Assembly (NCBI GenBank): GCA_944358415.1
Contig: CALVRA010000011.1
Coordinates: 1-41,526 of the forward strand
Length of the DNA stretch: 41,526 bases
Source: an uncultured Bacilli bacterium
GTDB lineage: Bacteria > Bacillota_I > Bacilli_A > RF39 > UBA660
Direction of reading: 5' to 3'
A program made the position numbers and the translations under genes. Of this stretch, positions 14,749 through 23,388 are shown in pieces. Each line of letters opens with the position of its first letter. Position 1 is the first letter of the stretch. Under the pieces are notes generated by a model. That model made no database searches. It was not told where the DNA came from and saw only the letters and a program-made list of their open reading frames with translations.

Positions 14749-15864
14749 ATGACATACTTAGACTATAGTGCGACTACTCCAGTAGACGAAGAAGTCTTAG
14801 ATAGTTTCATAAAAGCCACAAAATATATTGGAAACCCTAATTCTCTTCATAAACTTGGAGTAAAAGCCAAACACTTAATAGATGCCAGTACAAATCAAAT
14901 CGCAAGTATTTTAAATATTAAGCCTAATGAAATTATATATACATCAGGCGCTAGTGAAAGTAATAACACCATTATTAAAGCCATAGAAAAATTTAAAAAT
15001 AGGGGTAAACATATAATAACCACCCCTTTAGAACACTCATCGATTTATGGTCCTTTAAAACAGTTAGAAGAAAAAGGATTTATCATAGAATATACCCCTT
15101 TAAAAAACGGAATCGTTGACACCGAAAAATTAGAAACGCTCATAACTGATGATACCGTTTTAGTAACTATCAGTATGGTAAATAGTGAAACGGGCCTTCG
15201 ACAGCCTATTGAACAAATAGGTAAACTTTTAAAAAAATATCCTAAAATTATATTTCATTCGGATATTACCCAAGCAGTAGGTAAAATAAAATTTGACCTA
15301 ACAGATGTTGATGCCGCAAGCTTTTCCGCTCATAAATTCTTTGGCTTCAAAGGAATTGGTGTGCTATATAAAAAAGAAAATTTAAATCTAGAACCGTTAA
15401 TATCAGGTGGAAAAAGCACGACTAATTTCCGTAGTGGAACCCCACCAACAGAACTCATCGTCTCACTGGCTAAAGCATTAAGGCTTTCCTATCAAACTGC
15501 CAAAGAAGATTATCAAAAAGTAAAACAATATAATCAAACATTAAAAAAAGAACTACATAAATATAAAGATGTTTCCATAAATAGTAATGAATTTTCTATT
15601 CCACATATCTTAAACATAAGTATTAAAAATATTAAACCAGAAACTATGCTTCATAGCTTAGAAGAAAAAGATATATATATATCAACCCAAAGTGCATGTT
15701 CTACAAAAGATGTCTCCAAATCAGTTCTTGCCCTCACAAATGATATAGATAAAGCTAAAACAAGCATCAGAATAAGTATATCTAAAAAAACCACTGAAAA
15801 TGACATCACAAACTTTCTTAAAGCCTTTGATGAAAGCTATAAAAAATTAGGAGGTACAATATGA
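14749..15864 (+). CDS. Cysteine desulfurase (NifS/IscS family)
   Basis: A 371-residue PLP enzyme that takes sulfur from cysteine as a Cys-bound persulfide for Fe-S clusters or tRNA thiolation. YLDYSATTPVDE opens the protein. SGASESNN and HSSIYG match the cofactor region. FSAHKFFGFKGIG holds the PLP Lys196. QSACSTKD holds the catalytic Cys317 in a short loop, as in NifS-like enzymes. The ribosome site is AAAGGAG. Its stop overlaps the next start (ATGA). No iscU, sufBCD or mnmA is near. The partner acceptor is unknown. Confidence 0.92.
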   Translation: MTYLDYSATTPVDEEVLDSFIKATKYIGNPNSLHKLGVKAKHLIDASTNQIASILNIKPNEIIYTSGASESNNTIIKAIEKFKNRGKHIITTPLEHSSIYGPLKQLEEKGFIIEYTPLKNGIVDTEKLETLITDDTVLVTISMVNSETGLRQPIEQIGKLLKKYPKIIFHSDITQAVGKIKFDLTDVDAASFSAHKFFGFKGIGVLYKKENLNLEPLISGGKSTTNFRSGTPPTELIVSLAKALRLSYQTAKEDYQKVKQYNQTLKKELHKYKDVSINSNEFSIPHILNISIKNIKPETMLHSLEEKDIYISTQSACSTKDVSKSVLALTNDIDKAKTSIRISISKKTTENDITNFLKAFDESYKKLGGTI

Positions 15865-16991
15865 AAAAACTATTATTAATATTAACTTTATTTTTAATTA
15901 TTCCATTTACTAAAGTAAACGCCGAAGAAGTATCCATCACCTTTTTTAATGGTAATGGTTGTCCGCATTGTGCACAAGAAGAAAAATTTTTAAACACTTT
16001 AAAAAAACAATTAGGTGAAAACATAAACATCCAGTCATTTGAAACATGGGATAATAAAGAAAACAATGAACTTTTAACCAAAGTTAGACAAACTTTAAAT
16101 AATAATGGAGAAGGAGTTCCATTTACTGTTATCGGAACTAAATACTTTGAAGGATATAATGACAACATCGCTAAAGAAATAAAACAAACTGTTTTAGATA
16201 GTTTTGATAAAGAAAATATTAACATCACTGAACTAATACAAGAAGGGAAACCAGTACCAACAAACCAAACAATGGCTAAAAATCCAACTATGCATTTTAC
16301 TTTATTAGGAGAAACTAATATCAAAGAAACAAATTCACTTACTGTAGCTACTACTGAAGGCATATCTGATGCCATAAACCTAGGCTCTCTTTGGATAATA
16401 CTATTCCTATCAGGTATTATGCTTGCCATTTATAATAATAAAAAACGTTTATTACTAGGAGGTTTATTCATCTTAACAAGTACCATCACCTATATGGCAT
16501 TAACACTCGTAAACACTGAATTTACTATAAATCAAACAACATTTATAAGAACATTTATTGCCATTATTGCTATCATAGTTGGTGCTATTACAGTGGATGC
16601 TCATATTAAAATAAGCGTTCCTAAAAAAAGTCTCCTTCAAATACTTCAAGAACTATTTGGTAAAAAACAAATGATATTATATGCAGCAGGGATTATCATC
16701 ACTAGTATTATCACAACCTTTGCTCTAGTCAATCAAACTCAAAGCTCACCATTACTTGTCAAAACAGCTTTGGAAATAAATGGAATCACTAATCAAATAC
16801 CATATATGCTTTTATATTTCTTTATGTATTTAATCACTAGCTTAATTTTAGTCGGCGTTTTAAATATTATTATTAAAGAATTAGTAATTGAAAATACCAT
16901 AGGCACCTATAATAGATTAATTGCTGGAATAATCATGTTAATTGCCGCATTTATATTAATATATTTCCCAGGCATATTCATGATGGCCTAA
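15861..16991 (+). CDS. Membrane protein with extracytoplasmic thioredoxin/glutaredoxin domain
   Basis: A 376-residue protein. The signal peptide is at 1-21. A thioredoxin-like domain (about 24-115) has the CPHC active site after FFNGNG and a GVPFTVIG cis-Pro loop. A linker follows, then six hydrophobic helices from about residue 170 to the end. The order (thioredoxin first, helices after) is the reverse of most DsbD proteins, and the helices lack the Cys pair of CcdA. A role in passing electrons or disulfides across the membrane is likely, but the partner is unknown. It overlaps the cysteine desulfurase gene by 4 bases, suggesting linked sulfur and thiol chemistry. Confidence 0.75.
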   Translation: MKKLLLILTLFLIIPFTKVNAEEVSITFFNGNGCPHCAQEEKFLNTLKKQLGENINIQSFETWDNKENNELLTKVRQTLNNNGEGVPFTVIGTKYFEGYNDNIAKEIKQTVLDSFDKENINITELIQEGKPVPTNQTMAKNPTMHFTLLGETNIKETNSLTVATTEGISDAINLGSLWIILFLSGIMLAIYNNKKRLLLGGLFILTSTITYMALTLVNTEFTINQTTFIRTFIAIIAIIVGAITVDAHIKISVPKKSLLQILQELFGKKQMILYAAGIIITSIITTFALVNQTQSSPLLVKTALEINGITNQIPYMLLYFFMYLITSLILVGVLNIIIKELVIENTIGTYNRLIAGIIMLIAAFILIYFPGIFMMA

Positions 16992-17016
16992 AAAAGAGTT
17001 CAAACGAACTCTTTTT
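16991..17016. terminator. Bidirectional terminator
   Basis: AAAAAGAGTTC (16991-17001), loop AAAC, then GAACTCTTTTT (17006-17016). It serves the thioredoxin-membrane gene and the converging XRE gene. Confidence 0.85.
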
Positions 17017-17251
17017 AAATGTCTTTTCTTAAAATATCTTTGCTTTCAAACTTTTCCTTACTTTTAACATCCTCAAAATATATTTTAAAGCCACATTTAT
17101 TAAGTAAAGTTTCAATCATCTCAAAAGTAGGTTGTCTAAACTCTGTTTCATAATTTCCTAAAGTTGTTCTGTTAATATTCGCAAGTTTTCCAAGCTCTTC
17201 TTGAGTAAGACCAGATTTTCCTCTCGCATATTTTATAATTTTTCCTATCAT
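17015..17251 (-). CDS. XRE-family regulator of module 2
   Basis: A 78-residue HTH protein: MIGKIIKYARGKSG, LTQEELGKLANINRTTLGNY as the HTH, then TFEMIETLLNKCGFKIYFED and a charged tail. The longer ORF from 17278 lacks a ribosome site, whereas 17251 has a GAGGGGTGG stretch upstream, so the shorter form is chosen. Its C-terminal part matches the module 1 regulator pattern. It is divergent from the surface protein at 17359, with a palindrome inside that gene's promoter. Confidence 0.82.
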   Translation of the reverse strand: MIGKIIKYARGKSGLTQEELGKLANINRTTLGNYETEFRQPTFEMIETLLNKCGFKIYFEDVKSKEKFESKDILRKDI

Positions 17252-17295
17252 TTTACACCACCCCTCACATTGTTTCATATTGTGGCATTTTTGTC

Positions 17296-17324
17296 TTGAC
17301 TAGCCACGAATCGTGGAGTAAAAT
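17296..17324 (+). promoter_or_regulatory. Promoter of module 2 surface protein
   Basis: TTGACT (17296-17301), a 17-base spacer, TAAAAT (17319-17324). The palindrome at 17304-17316 fills most of the spacer. Confidence 0.7.
17304..17316. promoter_or_regulatory. Candidate operator CCACGA-A-TCGTGG
   Basis: A perfect 6+6 inverted repeat with a 1-base centre, lying between the -35 and -10 of the module 2 promoter. A bound repressor here would block RNA polymerase directly. The divergent XRE protein is the likely binder, by inference. Confidence 0.6.
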
Positions 17325-17358
17325 AATATTAGAAAATAAAATAGAAAGAGGAAATGCT

Positions 17359-18297
17359 ATGAAAGAAAAGATTAAAAAAGTTTTTAAAAATAGAATACTT
17401 ATTTTTATATTAAGTGGCCTTGTTTTTGGAACAATAGGAGTCTCAGCTGCTACATATTTTAAAAGCATAGATGTTACTTATGATAATACTGAAAGTGGAT
17501 TATCTGCAAATAATGTCCAATCCGCAATCGATGAACTTTATACAAAAATTCCAGATAATACTATTGTAAGTGATTTAAAACAAAATATAGTAACTAAAGG
17601 AGATGGACTTTACAAAGACGAATATGAAGATAGATATTTTTTTAAAGGGGCCAATCCTAATAATTATATTGCTTTTGATGGATACATGTGGCGCATAATA
17701 TCTATCGAACCAGATGGGGCTTTAAAAATAATAAATATGTCAAGAATTTACGATAGAGCGTGGGGAGAAAATTCCGATGCATCATTAGACTGGAAAGATG
17801 CTACATTAAATAAAACTTTAAATGAGACATATTATAATACTATTAGTAATGATTCAAAAAATTATATAATATCACATGATTTTAATGTTGGTACTATTAG
17901 AAGATATAACTATCCTTTAAATACATTAATAGAACAAGAAAATAGTAGCAAATGGAATGGAAAAATTGCTTTAATTACATTAACTGAATATCTTAGAACC
18001 AATAGTAATAGTAGTTGTGATGATACATTGAACAGTTTTAATCCTACAAATTGCTCAAATACCACTTGGTTAAAAATGACAGGTGATTATTGGTGGTGGG
18101 GTCTAACTAGAATTAATGATGAAAACTATGTTTTAAATTTTAATGAAGAAGGGAATATTTATTTTTCTAATAGGACTTGTTATAATAATGCAGATTCTTA
18201 TGGATGTCAAATAACTGTTCATCCTGTTGTTCATTTAAAATCTGATATAAAACTTTCTGGAAGTGGAACCTCTTTAGATCCGTACAAAATTAATTAA
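17359..18297 (+). CDS. Signal-anchored C-lectin-like surface protein, module 2
   Basis: A 312-residue paralogue of the proteins at 4867 and 38908. Basic N-terminus, hydrophobic segment (about 12-34), then TYDNTESGLSANNVQSAIDE matching the tail-fibre-like motif. GDGLYKDEYEDRYFFKGANP and MWRIISIEPDGALKI follow. C-terminal features are YWWWGLTRIND, TVHPVVHLKSDIKL and a final DPYKIN. The RP motif of the other two copies is HP here, and the C-terminal region has ordinary AT-rich codon use, with no sign of a mutated block. ATG 17359 is supported by AAAGAGG at 17345-17351; upstream in-frame ATGs overlap the promoter. Likely exported and anchored; ligand unknown. Confidence 0.72.
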   Translation: MKEKIKKVFKNRILIFILSGLVFGTIGVSAATYFKSIDVTYDNTESGLSANNVQSAIDELYTKIPDNTIVSDLKQNIVTKGDGLYKDEYEDRYFFKGANPNNYIAFDGYMWRIISIEPDGALKIINMSRIYDRAWGENSDASLDWKDATLNKTLNETYYNTISNDSKNYIISHDFNVGTIRRYNYPLNTLIEQENSSKWNGKIALITLTEYLRTNSNSSCDDTLNSFNPTNCSNTTWLKMTGDYWWWGLTRINDENYVLNFNEEGNIYFSNRTCYNNADSYGCQITVHPVVHLKSDIKLSGSGTSLDPYKIN

Positions 18298-18324
18298 ACT
18301 CAAGGTAAAAACCTGAGTTTTTTT
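18296..18324 (+). terminator. Terminator of module 2
   Basis: AAACTC-A-AGGT (18296-18306), loop AAAA, then ACCT-GAGTTT (18311-18320) with one bulged A, then T4. The stem starts within the stop codon. Confidence 0.75.
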
Positions 18325-18370
18325 ATGGAAACATTTATACCCATTAATCATATATTTAATTGGTGATTAT

Positions 18371-20275
18371 ATGTTCTTCAAAAATATCCATCGCCGTATG
18401 AAAATAACTTTATTAATAATTTTATTTATTTTTATTGTAATAATTTTAAGAGTTTTTTATATTCAAGTAATTGATTATCAAAAATTAAATCAAAAAGCAA
18501 CTGACCTATGGAGTAGAAATTTACCTATCAAAGCCGATAGAGGAATAATCTATGATAGAAGTGGAGTAATACTTGCCGATAATGCCACAACCACATCATT
18601 AGTAGTAATTCCAAATCAAATAAAAAATAAAAAAGAAACTGCTACAAAACTTGCTGAAATTTTAAATGTAAGTTATGAAGCAATGTATAAACATGTTAAT
18701 AAAAAAACATCAATAGAAAGAGTTCATCCAGAAGGAAGAAGACTATCCTATGACATTGCTGATAAAATAAAAGCTTTAAAATTAGATGGCGTTTATTTAG
18801 TCAAAGAATCAAAAAGAGTTTATCCTTATGATAGTTATATGGCTCATACTTTAGGCTTTGTTGGTATAGATAATCAAGGATTGAGTGGTATAGAACTTAC
18901 TTATGATGATTATCTAACAGGTGAAGATGGCGCAATTAAATATTTCAGTGACGCCAAGGGAAATAAACTAAATTTAAGTGAAGTCTACCAGCAACCACAA
19001 GATGGTATGAATATAACCTTAACCATTAATAACGAAATTCAAACCTCACTAGAAAGAGAATTAAGCAATGCCGTCACTAAATATAACCCAGATAGAGCCA
19101 TTGGCCTTGTCATGGACCCCAATAATGGTGAAATACTAGCCATATCCGCTAGACCAACATTTTCTCAAGAAAACTATCAAAACTATAGTATAGAAGAAAT
19201 TAATAGAAATCTCCCTATATGGGCTACCTATGAACCAGGTTCAACCTTTAAAATAATTACCTTGGCTGCCGCCTTAGAAGAAAATAAAGTAGATTTAAAT
19301 AAAGATACCTATTATGATAAAGGAAGCATCAAAGTTGAAAATGCCACTATCCACTGCTGGAAACATGGTGGACATGGTAAAGAAACATTCATGCAAGTAG
19401 TCGAAAATTCTTGTAACCCAGGCTTTGTCATTCTAGGACAAAGATTAGGTAAAAATACTTTATTTGATTATATTGATAAATTTGGTTTTGGTAAAAAAAC
19501 TGGTGTTGATTTAAATGGTGAAGCAACTGGAATTATTTTCGATAGATCTAAAGTAGGACCAGTTGAACTCGCAACGACCGCCTTTGGTCAAGGTGTATCA
19601 GTAACCCCAATCCAGCAAGTAACCGCTGTAAGTGCTGCTATAAATGGAGGAACTTTATATAAGCCATATATTGTCAAAAGTATTAATGAACCAGAAACCA
19701 ATACTGTAATCAAAGAAACATACCCAACAGTAGTTAGAAAAGTCATCAGCGAACAAACTAGTCAAAAAGTAAGAGAAGCTCTAGAAAACGTTGTCGCAAA
19801 TGGTAGTGGAAGAACATCATATATTGACGGTTATAGAGTAGGGGGAAAAACTGGTACCGCTCAAAAAGTTGAAAATGGCCGATATCTATCAAATAACTAT
19901 ATCTTATCTTTCATCGGTTTCCTTCCAGCTGATAACCCTAAAGTAGTTGTTTATATTGCCATAGATAATCCTAAAGGAACTGTCCAGTATGGAGGTACAA
20001 CAGTTGGACCAATATCTAAAGCCGTTTTAAAAGATTGCATTAAAGCCTTAGATATTCCAAAAAGTGAAGGCGGAAAAGATAAAAAATATAAATGGCCTGA
20101 CCCAAAAACATATACAGTTCCTGATGTTACTAATAAAACAGTAGAAGATGCTAAAAAAGAATTAAAAAACTTCCAAATATCCATAGAAGGAAATGGTAAT
20201 ACCGTTACATATCAATCTCCAGAAGCTGGAACTAAATTAGAAGAAGATAAAACCATAAGACTATTCACAGAGTAA
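18371..20275 (+). CDS. Class B penicillin-binding protein, SpoVD/FtsI-like with PASTA domain
   Basis: A 634-residue transpeptidase that cross-links peptidoglycan outside the membrane. One TM helix (about 12-30) is followed by a dimerisation domain beginning LWSRNLPIKADRGIIYDRSG, very like SpoVD. The transpeptidase domain has S291-T-F-K294, S347-C-N349 and K493-T-G. A single PASTA domain (about 575-634, YTVPDVTNKTVEDAK) closes the protein. SpoVD versus division FtsI/Pbp2b cannot be separated without other genes; adjacency to mraY and ftsW fits either. GGTGATT precedes ATG 18371. First gene of the operon. Confidence 0.93.
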   Translation: MFFKNIHRRMKITLLIILFIFIVIILRVFYIQVIDYQKLNQKATDLWSRNLPIKADRGIIYDRSGVILADNATTTSLVVIPNQIKNKKETATKLAEILNVSYEAMYKHVNKKTSIERVHPEGRRLSYDIADKIKALKLDGVYLVKESKRVYPYDSYMAHTLGFVGIDNQGLSGIELTYDDYLTGEDGAIKYFSDAKGNKLNLSEVYQQPQDGMNITLTINNEIQTSLERELSNAVTKYNPDRAIGLVMDPNNGEILAISARPTFSQENYQNYSIEEINRNLPIWATYEPGSTFKIITLAAALEENKVDLNKDTYYDKGSIKVENATIHCWKHGGHGKETFMQVVENSCNPGFVILGQRLGKNTLFDYIDKFGFGKKTGVDLNGEATGIIFDRSKVGPVELATTAFGQGVSVTPIQQVTAVSAAINGGTLYKPYIVKSINEPETNTVIKETYPTVVRKVISEQTSQKVREALENVVANGSGRTSYIDGYRVGGKTGTAQKVENGRYLSNNYILSFIGFLPADNPKVVVYIAIDNPKGTVQYGGTTVGPISKAVLKDCIKALDIPKSEGGKDKKYKWPDPKTYTVPDVTNKTVEDAKKELKNFQISIEGNGNTVTYQSPEAGTKLEEDKTIRLFTE

Positions 20276-20287
20276 AGGGGTGATTAT

Positions 20288-21280
20288 ATGCTTGTCTTAA
20301 CAAAATCAGTAATGGCAATGATGATTAGTTTTATCTTTGCCGTTATAACTGGCCTAATAATCATCCCAATTTTAAAAAAACTCCATGCTTCACAATCTTT
20401 AAGTATCTATCTACAAAGAGCACACAAAGCCAAAGAAGGTACTCCTACAATGGGCGGTCTAATATTCATCATCCCAACCATATTAATTACTTTAACTTTC
20501 CTAATTTTAAAAAAAATTAAAATCTCATATACTTTAATTATTATTATTTTTACCTTTATAAGTTATGCCCTAATTGGTCTTATAGATGACTATTTAATTA
20601 TTAAAAAACATAACAATAAAGGTCTAACAAAAACGCAAAAATTTTCACTTCAAATAATTGTTGCCATAATTTTTTTCTATCTTTTCATGAAATCAGGTAG
20701 TGAGCCATTACTTTGGATTCATAGCCTAAACATTAAACAAAATATTGGTTGGCTCTATGGAATTGTCATTTTATTTATGTTAGTAGCTAGTAGTAATGCC
20801 GTAAACCTAACAGATGGTCTAGACGGTTTAGCTGGTGGACTTTCTATCATAAGTTTTTTAACATTTGGTATCATTGCTTGGAACACTGGTTGGTTAGAAG
20901 GTTATGAAGATATTGCCATTTTCGCATTTACCTTAATTGGTTCCTTATTAGGTTTTCTCATATTCAATACAAACAAAGCTAAAGTATTTATGGGAGATAC
21001 TGGTTCTTTATGTTTAGGAGCCACCTTAGGAGCTTATGCCATCATCACTAGACATGAACTTTTATTAATCGTTATCGGTATTGTCTTTGTCATTGAAACA
21101 TTAAGTTGTATAATTCAAATCACTGTTTATAAATTAACTAAAAAAAGATTATTTCCAATGACCCCAATTCACCATACATTCGAAAAAATGGGAATGAAAG
21201 AAACCGATATCGTTAAAATGTTTTGGACCATTGGACTAATTGCCTCAATGTTCGCCCTAGTATATGGAGTGTGGCTATGA
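20288..21280 (+). CDS. mraY: Phospho-N-acetylmuramoyl-pentapeptide-transferase
   Basis: A 330-residue membrane enzyme that links UDP-MurNAc-pentapeptide to undecaprenyl phosphate, forming lipid I. Motifs in order: HKAKEGTPTMGG, LIDDYL (metal-binding Asp pair), SNAVNLTDGLDGLAGG, FMGDTGSL and TPIHHTFEKMG. About ten hydrophobic helices, normal length. AAAGGGGTGA precedes the start. In most Bacillota murD follows; here ftsW follows with a 4-base overlap. Confidence 0.97.
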   Translation: MLVLTKSVMAMMISFIFAVITGLIIIPILKKLHASQSLSIYLQRAHKAKEGTPTMGGLIFIIPTILITLTFLILKKIKISYTLIIIIFTFISYALIGLIDDYLIIKKHNNKGLTKTQKFSLQIIVAIIFFYLFMKSGSEPLLWIHSLNIKQNIGWLYGIVILFMLVASSNAVNLTDGLDGLAGGLSIISFLTFGIIAWNTGWLEGYEDIAIFAFTLIGSLLGFLIFNTNKAKVFMGDTGSLCLGATLGAYAIITRHELLLIVIGIVFVIETLSCIIQITVYKLTKKRLFPMTPIHHTFEKMGMKETDIVKMFWTIGLIASMFALVYGVWL

Positions 21281-22350
21281 AAAAAATTAATAAAGGTTTG
21301 TTCATAAGCGTAATTATTTTATCTTTATTTGGCCTACTAATGGTATATTCTTCCTCAAGCGTATGGGCAGAATATAAATTTGATGATCCATTTAAGTATT
21401 TAAAAAATCAAGGATTCTTCTTAATATTAGGCATAATTATTATGTATATAGTTAGTAAAATAAACTATCAACACTATTATAAATACGCCTCTAAAATATT
21501 TTTAATATGTTTTATCTTAATAATATTAGTTCTCTTCGTTGGAACTGAGAGAAATGGTAGTAAAAGCTGGTTTGGAATTGGTTCATTTGGTATACAGCCA
21601 AGTGAATTTATGAAACTAGCTATGATTATATTCACTAGTAAATATCTTTATAATAATAAAAAAGATATTGGTAATATCAAAAAAGGAGTCATGCCTATCT
21701 TAGCTCTTACTCTAATAATATTTATCTTAATTATGCTTCAGCCAGACTTTGGAACAGGAGTAATATTGGTTATGGGTGTAATTGGACTACTTTTCATCGG
21801 TGGTGTTGATTTAAAATTTTTCTTAAAAATAGGCATTCTAGGTATCGCCGGTATTGCCGCCTTAATAATTGCTGCCCCATATAGATTAAAAAGAATCTTG
21901 TCATTTCTAAATCCTTGGAGTGATCCATTAGGAAGTGGATTTCAAATCATACAGTCACTATATGCCATTGGACCAGGCGGTTTGTTTGGTTATGGATTAG
22001 GTGGCTCAAGACAAAAACATTTTTATCTTCCAGAACCTCAAACAGACTTTATTTTTTCTGTAATTAGTGAAGAATTTGGCTTTATGGGTGTTATTATTGT
22101 CTCAGGTCTATTCATATTTATTATTTATCAAGCTATTAAAATAGCTTTAAAATGCGAAGACTTATTTGGTAAATATCTAGCTTTTGGAATCATTTTCATG
22201 CTTGCTTTTCAAGCTTTATTAAACCTAAGTGTTGTTATAGGATTAGTTCCTGTAACTGGTGTCACCTTACCATTTTTATCCTATGGTGGTTCAAGTCTAT
22301 TAATAACCTTAGCTTCCATGGGAATCATTTTAAATATATCAAGACATTAA
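21277..22350 (+). CDS. ftsW: SEDS peptidoglycan glycosyltransferase FtsW/SpoVE
   Basis: A 357-residue polytopic SEDS protein that polymerises lipid II with a class B PBP. Typical segments: LLMVYSSSSVWA, GSKSWFGIGSFGIQPSEFMK, LQPDFGTG, NPWSDPLGSGFQIIQSL, and IGLVPVTGVTLPFLSYGGSS near the end. The start at 21277 overlaps the mraY stop as ATGA; a longer in-frame reading from 21223 lies inside mraY and has no family match. With the PBP two genes upstream it forms a SEDS-PBP pair. RodA is the alternative, but the wall-cluster position favours FtsW/SpoVE. Confidence 0.93.
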   Translation: MKKINKGLFISVIILSLFGLLMVYSSSSVWAEYKFDDPFKYLKNQGFFLILGIIIMYIVSKINYQHYYKYASKIFLICFILIILVLFVGTERNGSKSWFGIGSFGIQPSEFMKLAMIIFTSKYLYNNKKDIGNIKKGVMPILALTLIIFILIMLQPDFGTGVILVMGVIGLLFIGGVDLKFFLKIGILGIAGIAALIIAAPYRLKRILSFLNPWSDPLGSGFQIIQSLYAIGPGGLFGYGLGGSRQKHFYLPEPQTDFIFSVISEEFGFMGVIIVSGLFIFIIYQAIKIALKCEDLFGKYLAFGIIFMLAFQALLNLSVVIGLVPVTGVTLPFLSYGGSSLLITLASMGIILNISRH

Positions 22351-22376
22351 AAGTTATATAACCCATAACTTTTTTT
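22349..22376 (+). terminator. Terminator of the wall-synthesis operon
   Basis: AAAAGTTAT (22349-22357) pairs with ATAACTTTT (22365-22373), followed by more T. Confidence 0.8.
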
Positions 22377-22428
22377 GCATTTAAAAGGAATTTTGATAAA
22401 AAAATCGTATATATATAGAGGCGATTAA

Positions 22429-22761
22429 ATGAATTACTATAAAGAAATAAAAGAAACATTAATTAAAAATGAAATATATAAAAAAGTAAAAGATTATTCT
22501 AAAAATAGAAGTGATTTAAATACATATTTTGAAGTAGGAAGATTAATAGTAGAAGCTAAGGATGGTGAAGCAAGAGCCAAATATGGAAATAAATTAATTA
22601 AAAAATACTCAGAAAAATTAACTAAGGAACTTGGAAAAGGATATAATGTTACGAATCTTAAAAGAATGCGTCAGTTTTATTTGATTTTTCAAAAAGGTGA
22701 CACACTGGAGCACCAATCCAAATATATTTACATCTACTTATCAAACTATATAAAAGATTAA
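22429..22761 (+). pseudogene. Truncated DUF1016 (YhcG-type) N-terminal fragment
   Basis: A 110-residue ORF matching only the first third of the DUF1016/YhcG family: YFEVGRLIVEAKDGEARAKY, then YGNKLIKKYSEKLTKELGKG, then NLKRMRQFYLIF. Family members are about 330-350 residues, with a C-terminal PDDEXK nuclease domain. Here the ORF stops soon after, at YLSNYIKD, and the nuclease domain is absent downstream. The ribosome site is weak. Probably a decayed gene; a retained short DNA-binding domain is the alternative. Another DUF1016-like fragment lies at 32284. Confidence 0.65.
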
Positions 22762-22830
22762 GTAAATAACCCATTTAAAAGCCTTGTTTAAACTTTTATT
22801 AAAATGTGCTAAAATAAAACTGGTGATGAT

Positions 22831-23358
22831 ATGAACTTTAAAGAAGAAATAAAAACTTATAATTTTCAAAACGCTCCATATATTATAAAGATGGGACTGA
22901 ACGATATCGCTATAATAGTTAAAGAAAATAACCCTATAGAAACATCCACAAAAATAATAGCTAAATATGTCTCGAATGAAACCGAAAGTTCCTTTCTAAT
23001 AAATATAAACGAAGATTTAGAAGAAAACTTTAATAATCTTCTTTTAAATATCATAAATACTCAAAAAATCAAATTATTGATAAATCTAACAATTAATAAT
23101 AAAGATGATGGCTTTGATATAGACATAGAAACATCAAAACACTTATCAGCTGTTTATCAAACTATTAAAATCCTTGAAAAAGCTTTAAAAGAAAATCATA
23201 TCAAATACATCTATAATAAAAACTATCAAGATTCATTAAAATATAATAATATAGATATCATAAAAATGCAGCTAAACAAAACTCATACAAATGAAAATAC
23301 TTTAGAAAATATAAGTAACGCTTTAATAAAATTCATAACTGAATATTTAAAACATTAA
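22831..23358 (+). CDS. Uncharacterised protein
   Basis: A 175-residue protein without signal peptide or TM segment, which I do not recognise. It is rich in Asn, Ile and Lys, with short beta-like stretches (NAPYIIKMGLNDIAIIVK; IKLLINLTIN) and a helical C-terminal half (SAVYQTIKILEKALKEN, NISNALIKFITEYLKH). The layout faintly recalls amidase-type alpha/beta domains, but none of their metal ligands is evident, so no function is proposed. GGTGAT precedes ATG 22831, and a terminator follows. Confidence 0.6.
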   Translation: MNFKEEIKTYNFQNAPYIIKMGLNDIAIIVKENNPIETSTKIIAKYVSNETESSFLININEDLEENFNNLLLNIINTQKIKLLINLTINNKDDGFDIDIETSKHLSAVYQTIKILEKALKENHIKYIYNKNYQDSLKYNNIDIIKMQLNKTHTNENTLENISNALIKFITEYLKH

Positions 23359-23386
23359 AAAACGTTCCCTAAAAAGAACGTTTTAA
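23357..23386. terminator. Bidirectional terminator
   Basis: AAAACGTTC (23359-23367) pairs with GAACGTTTT (23376-23384), flanked by A-runs and T-rich sequence, between converging genes. Confidence 0.8.
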
Positions 23387-23388
23387 AA

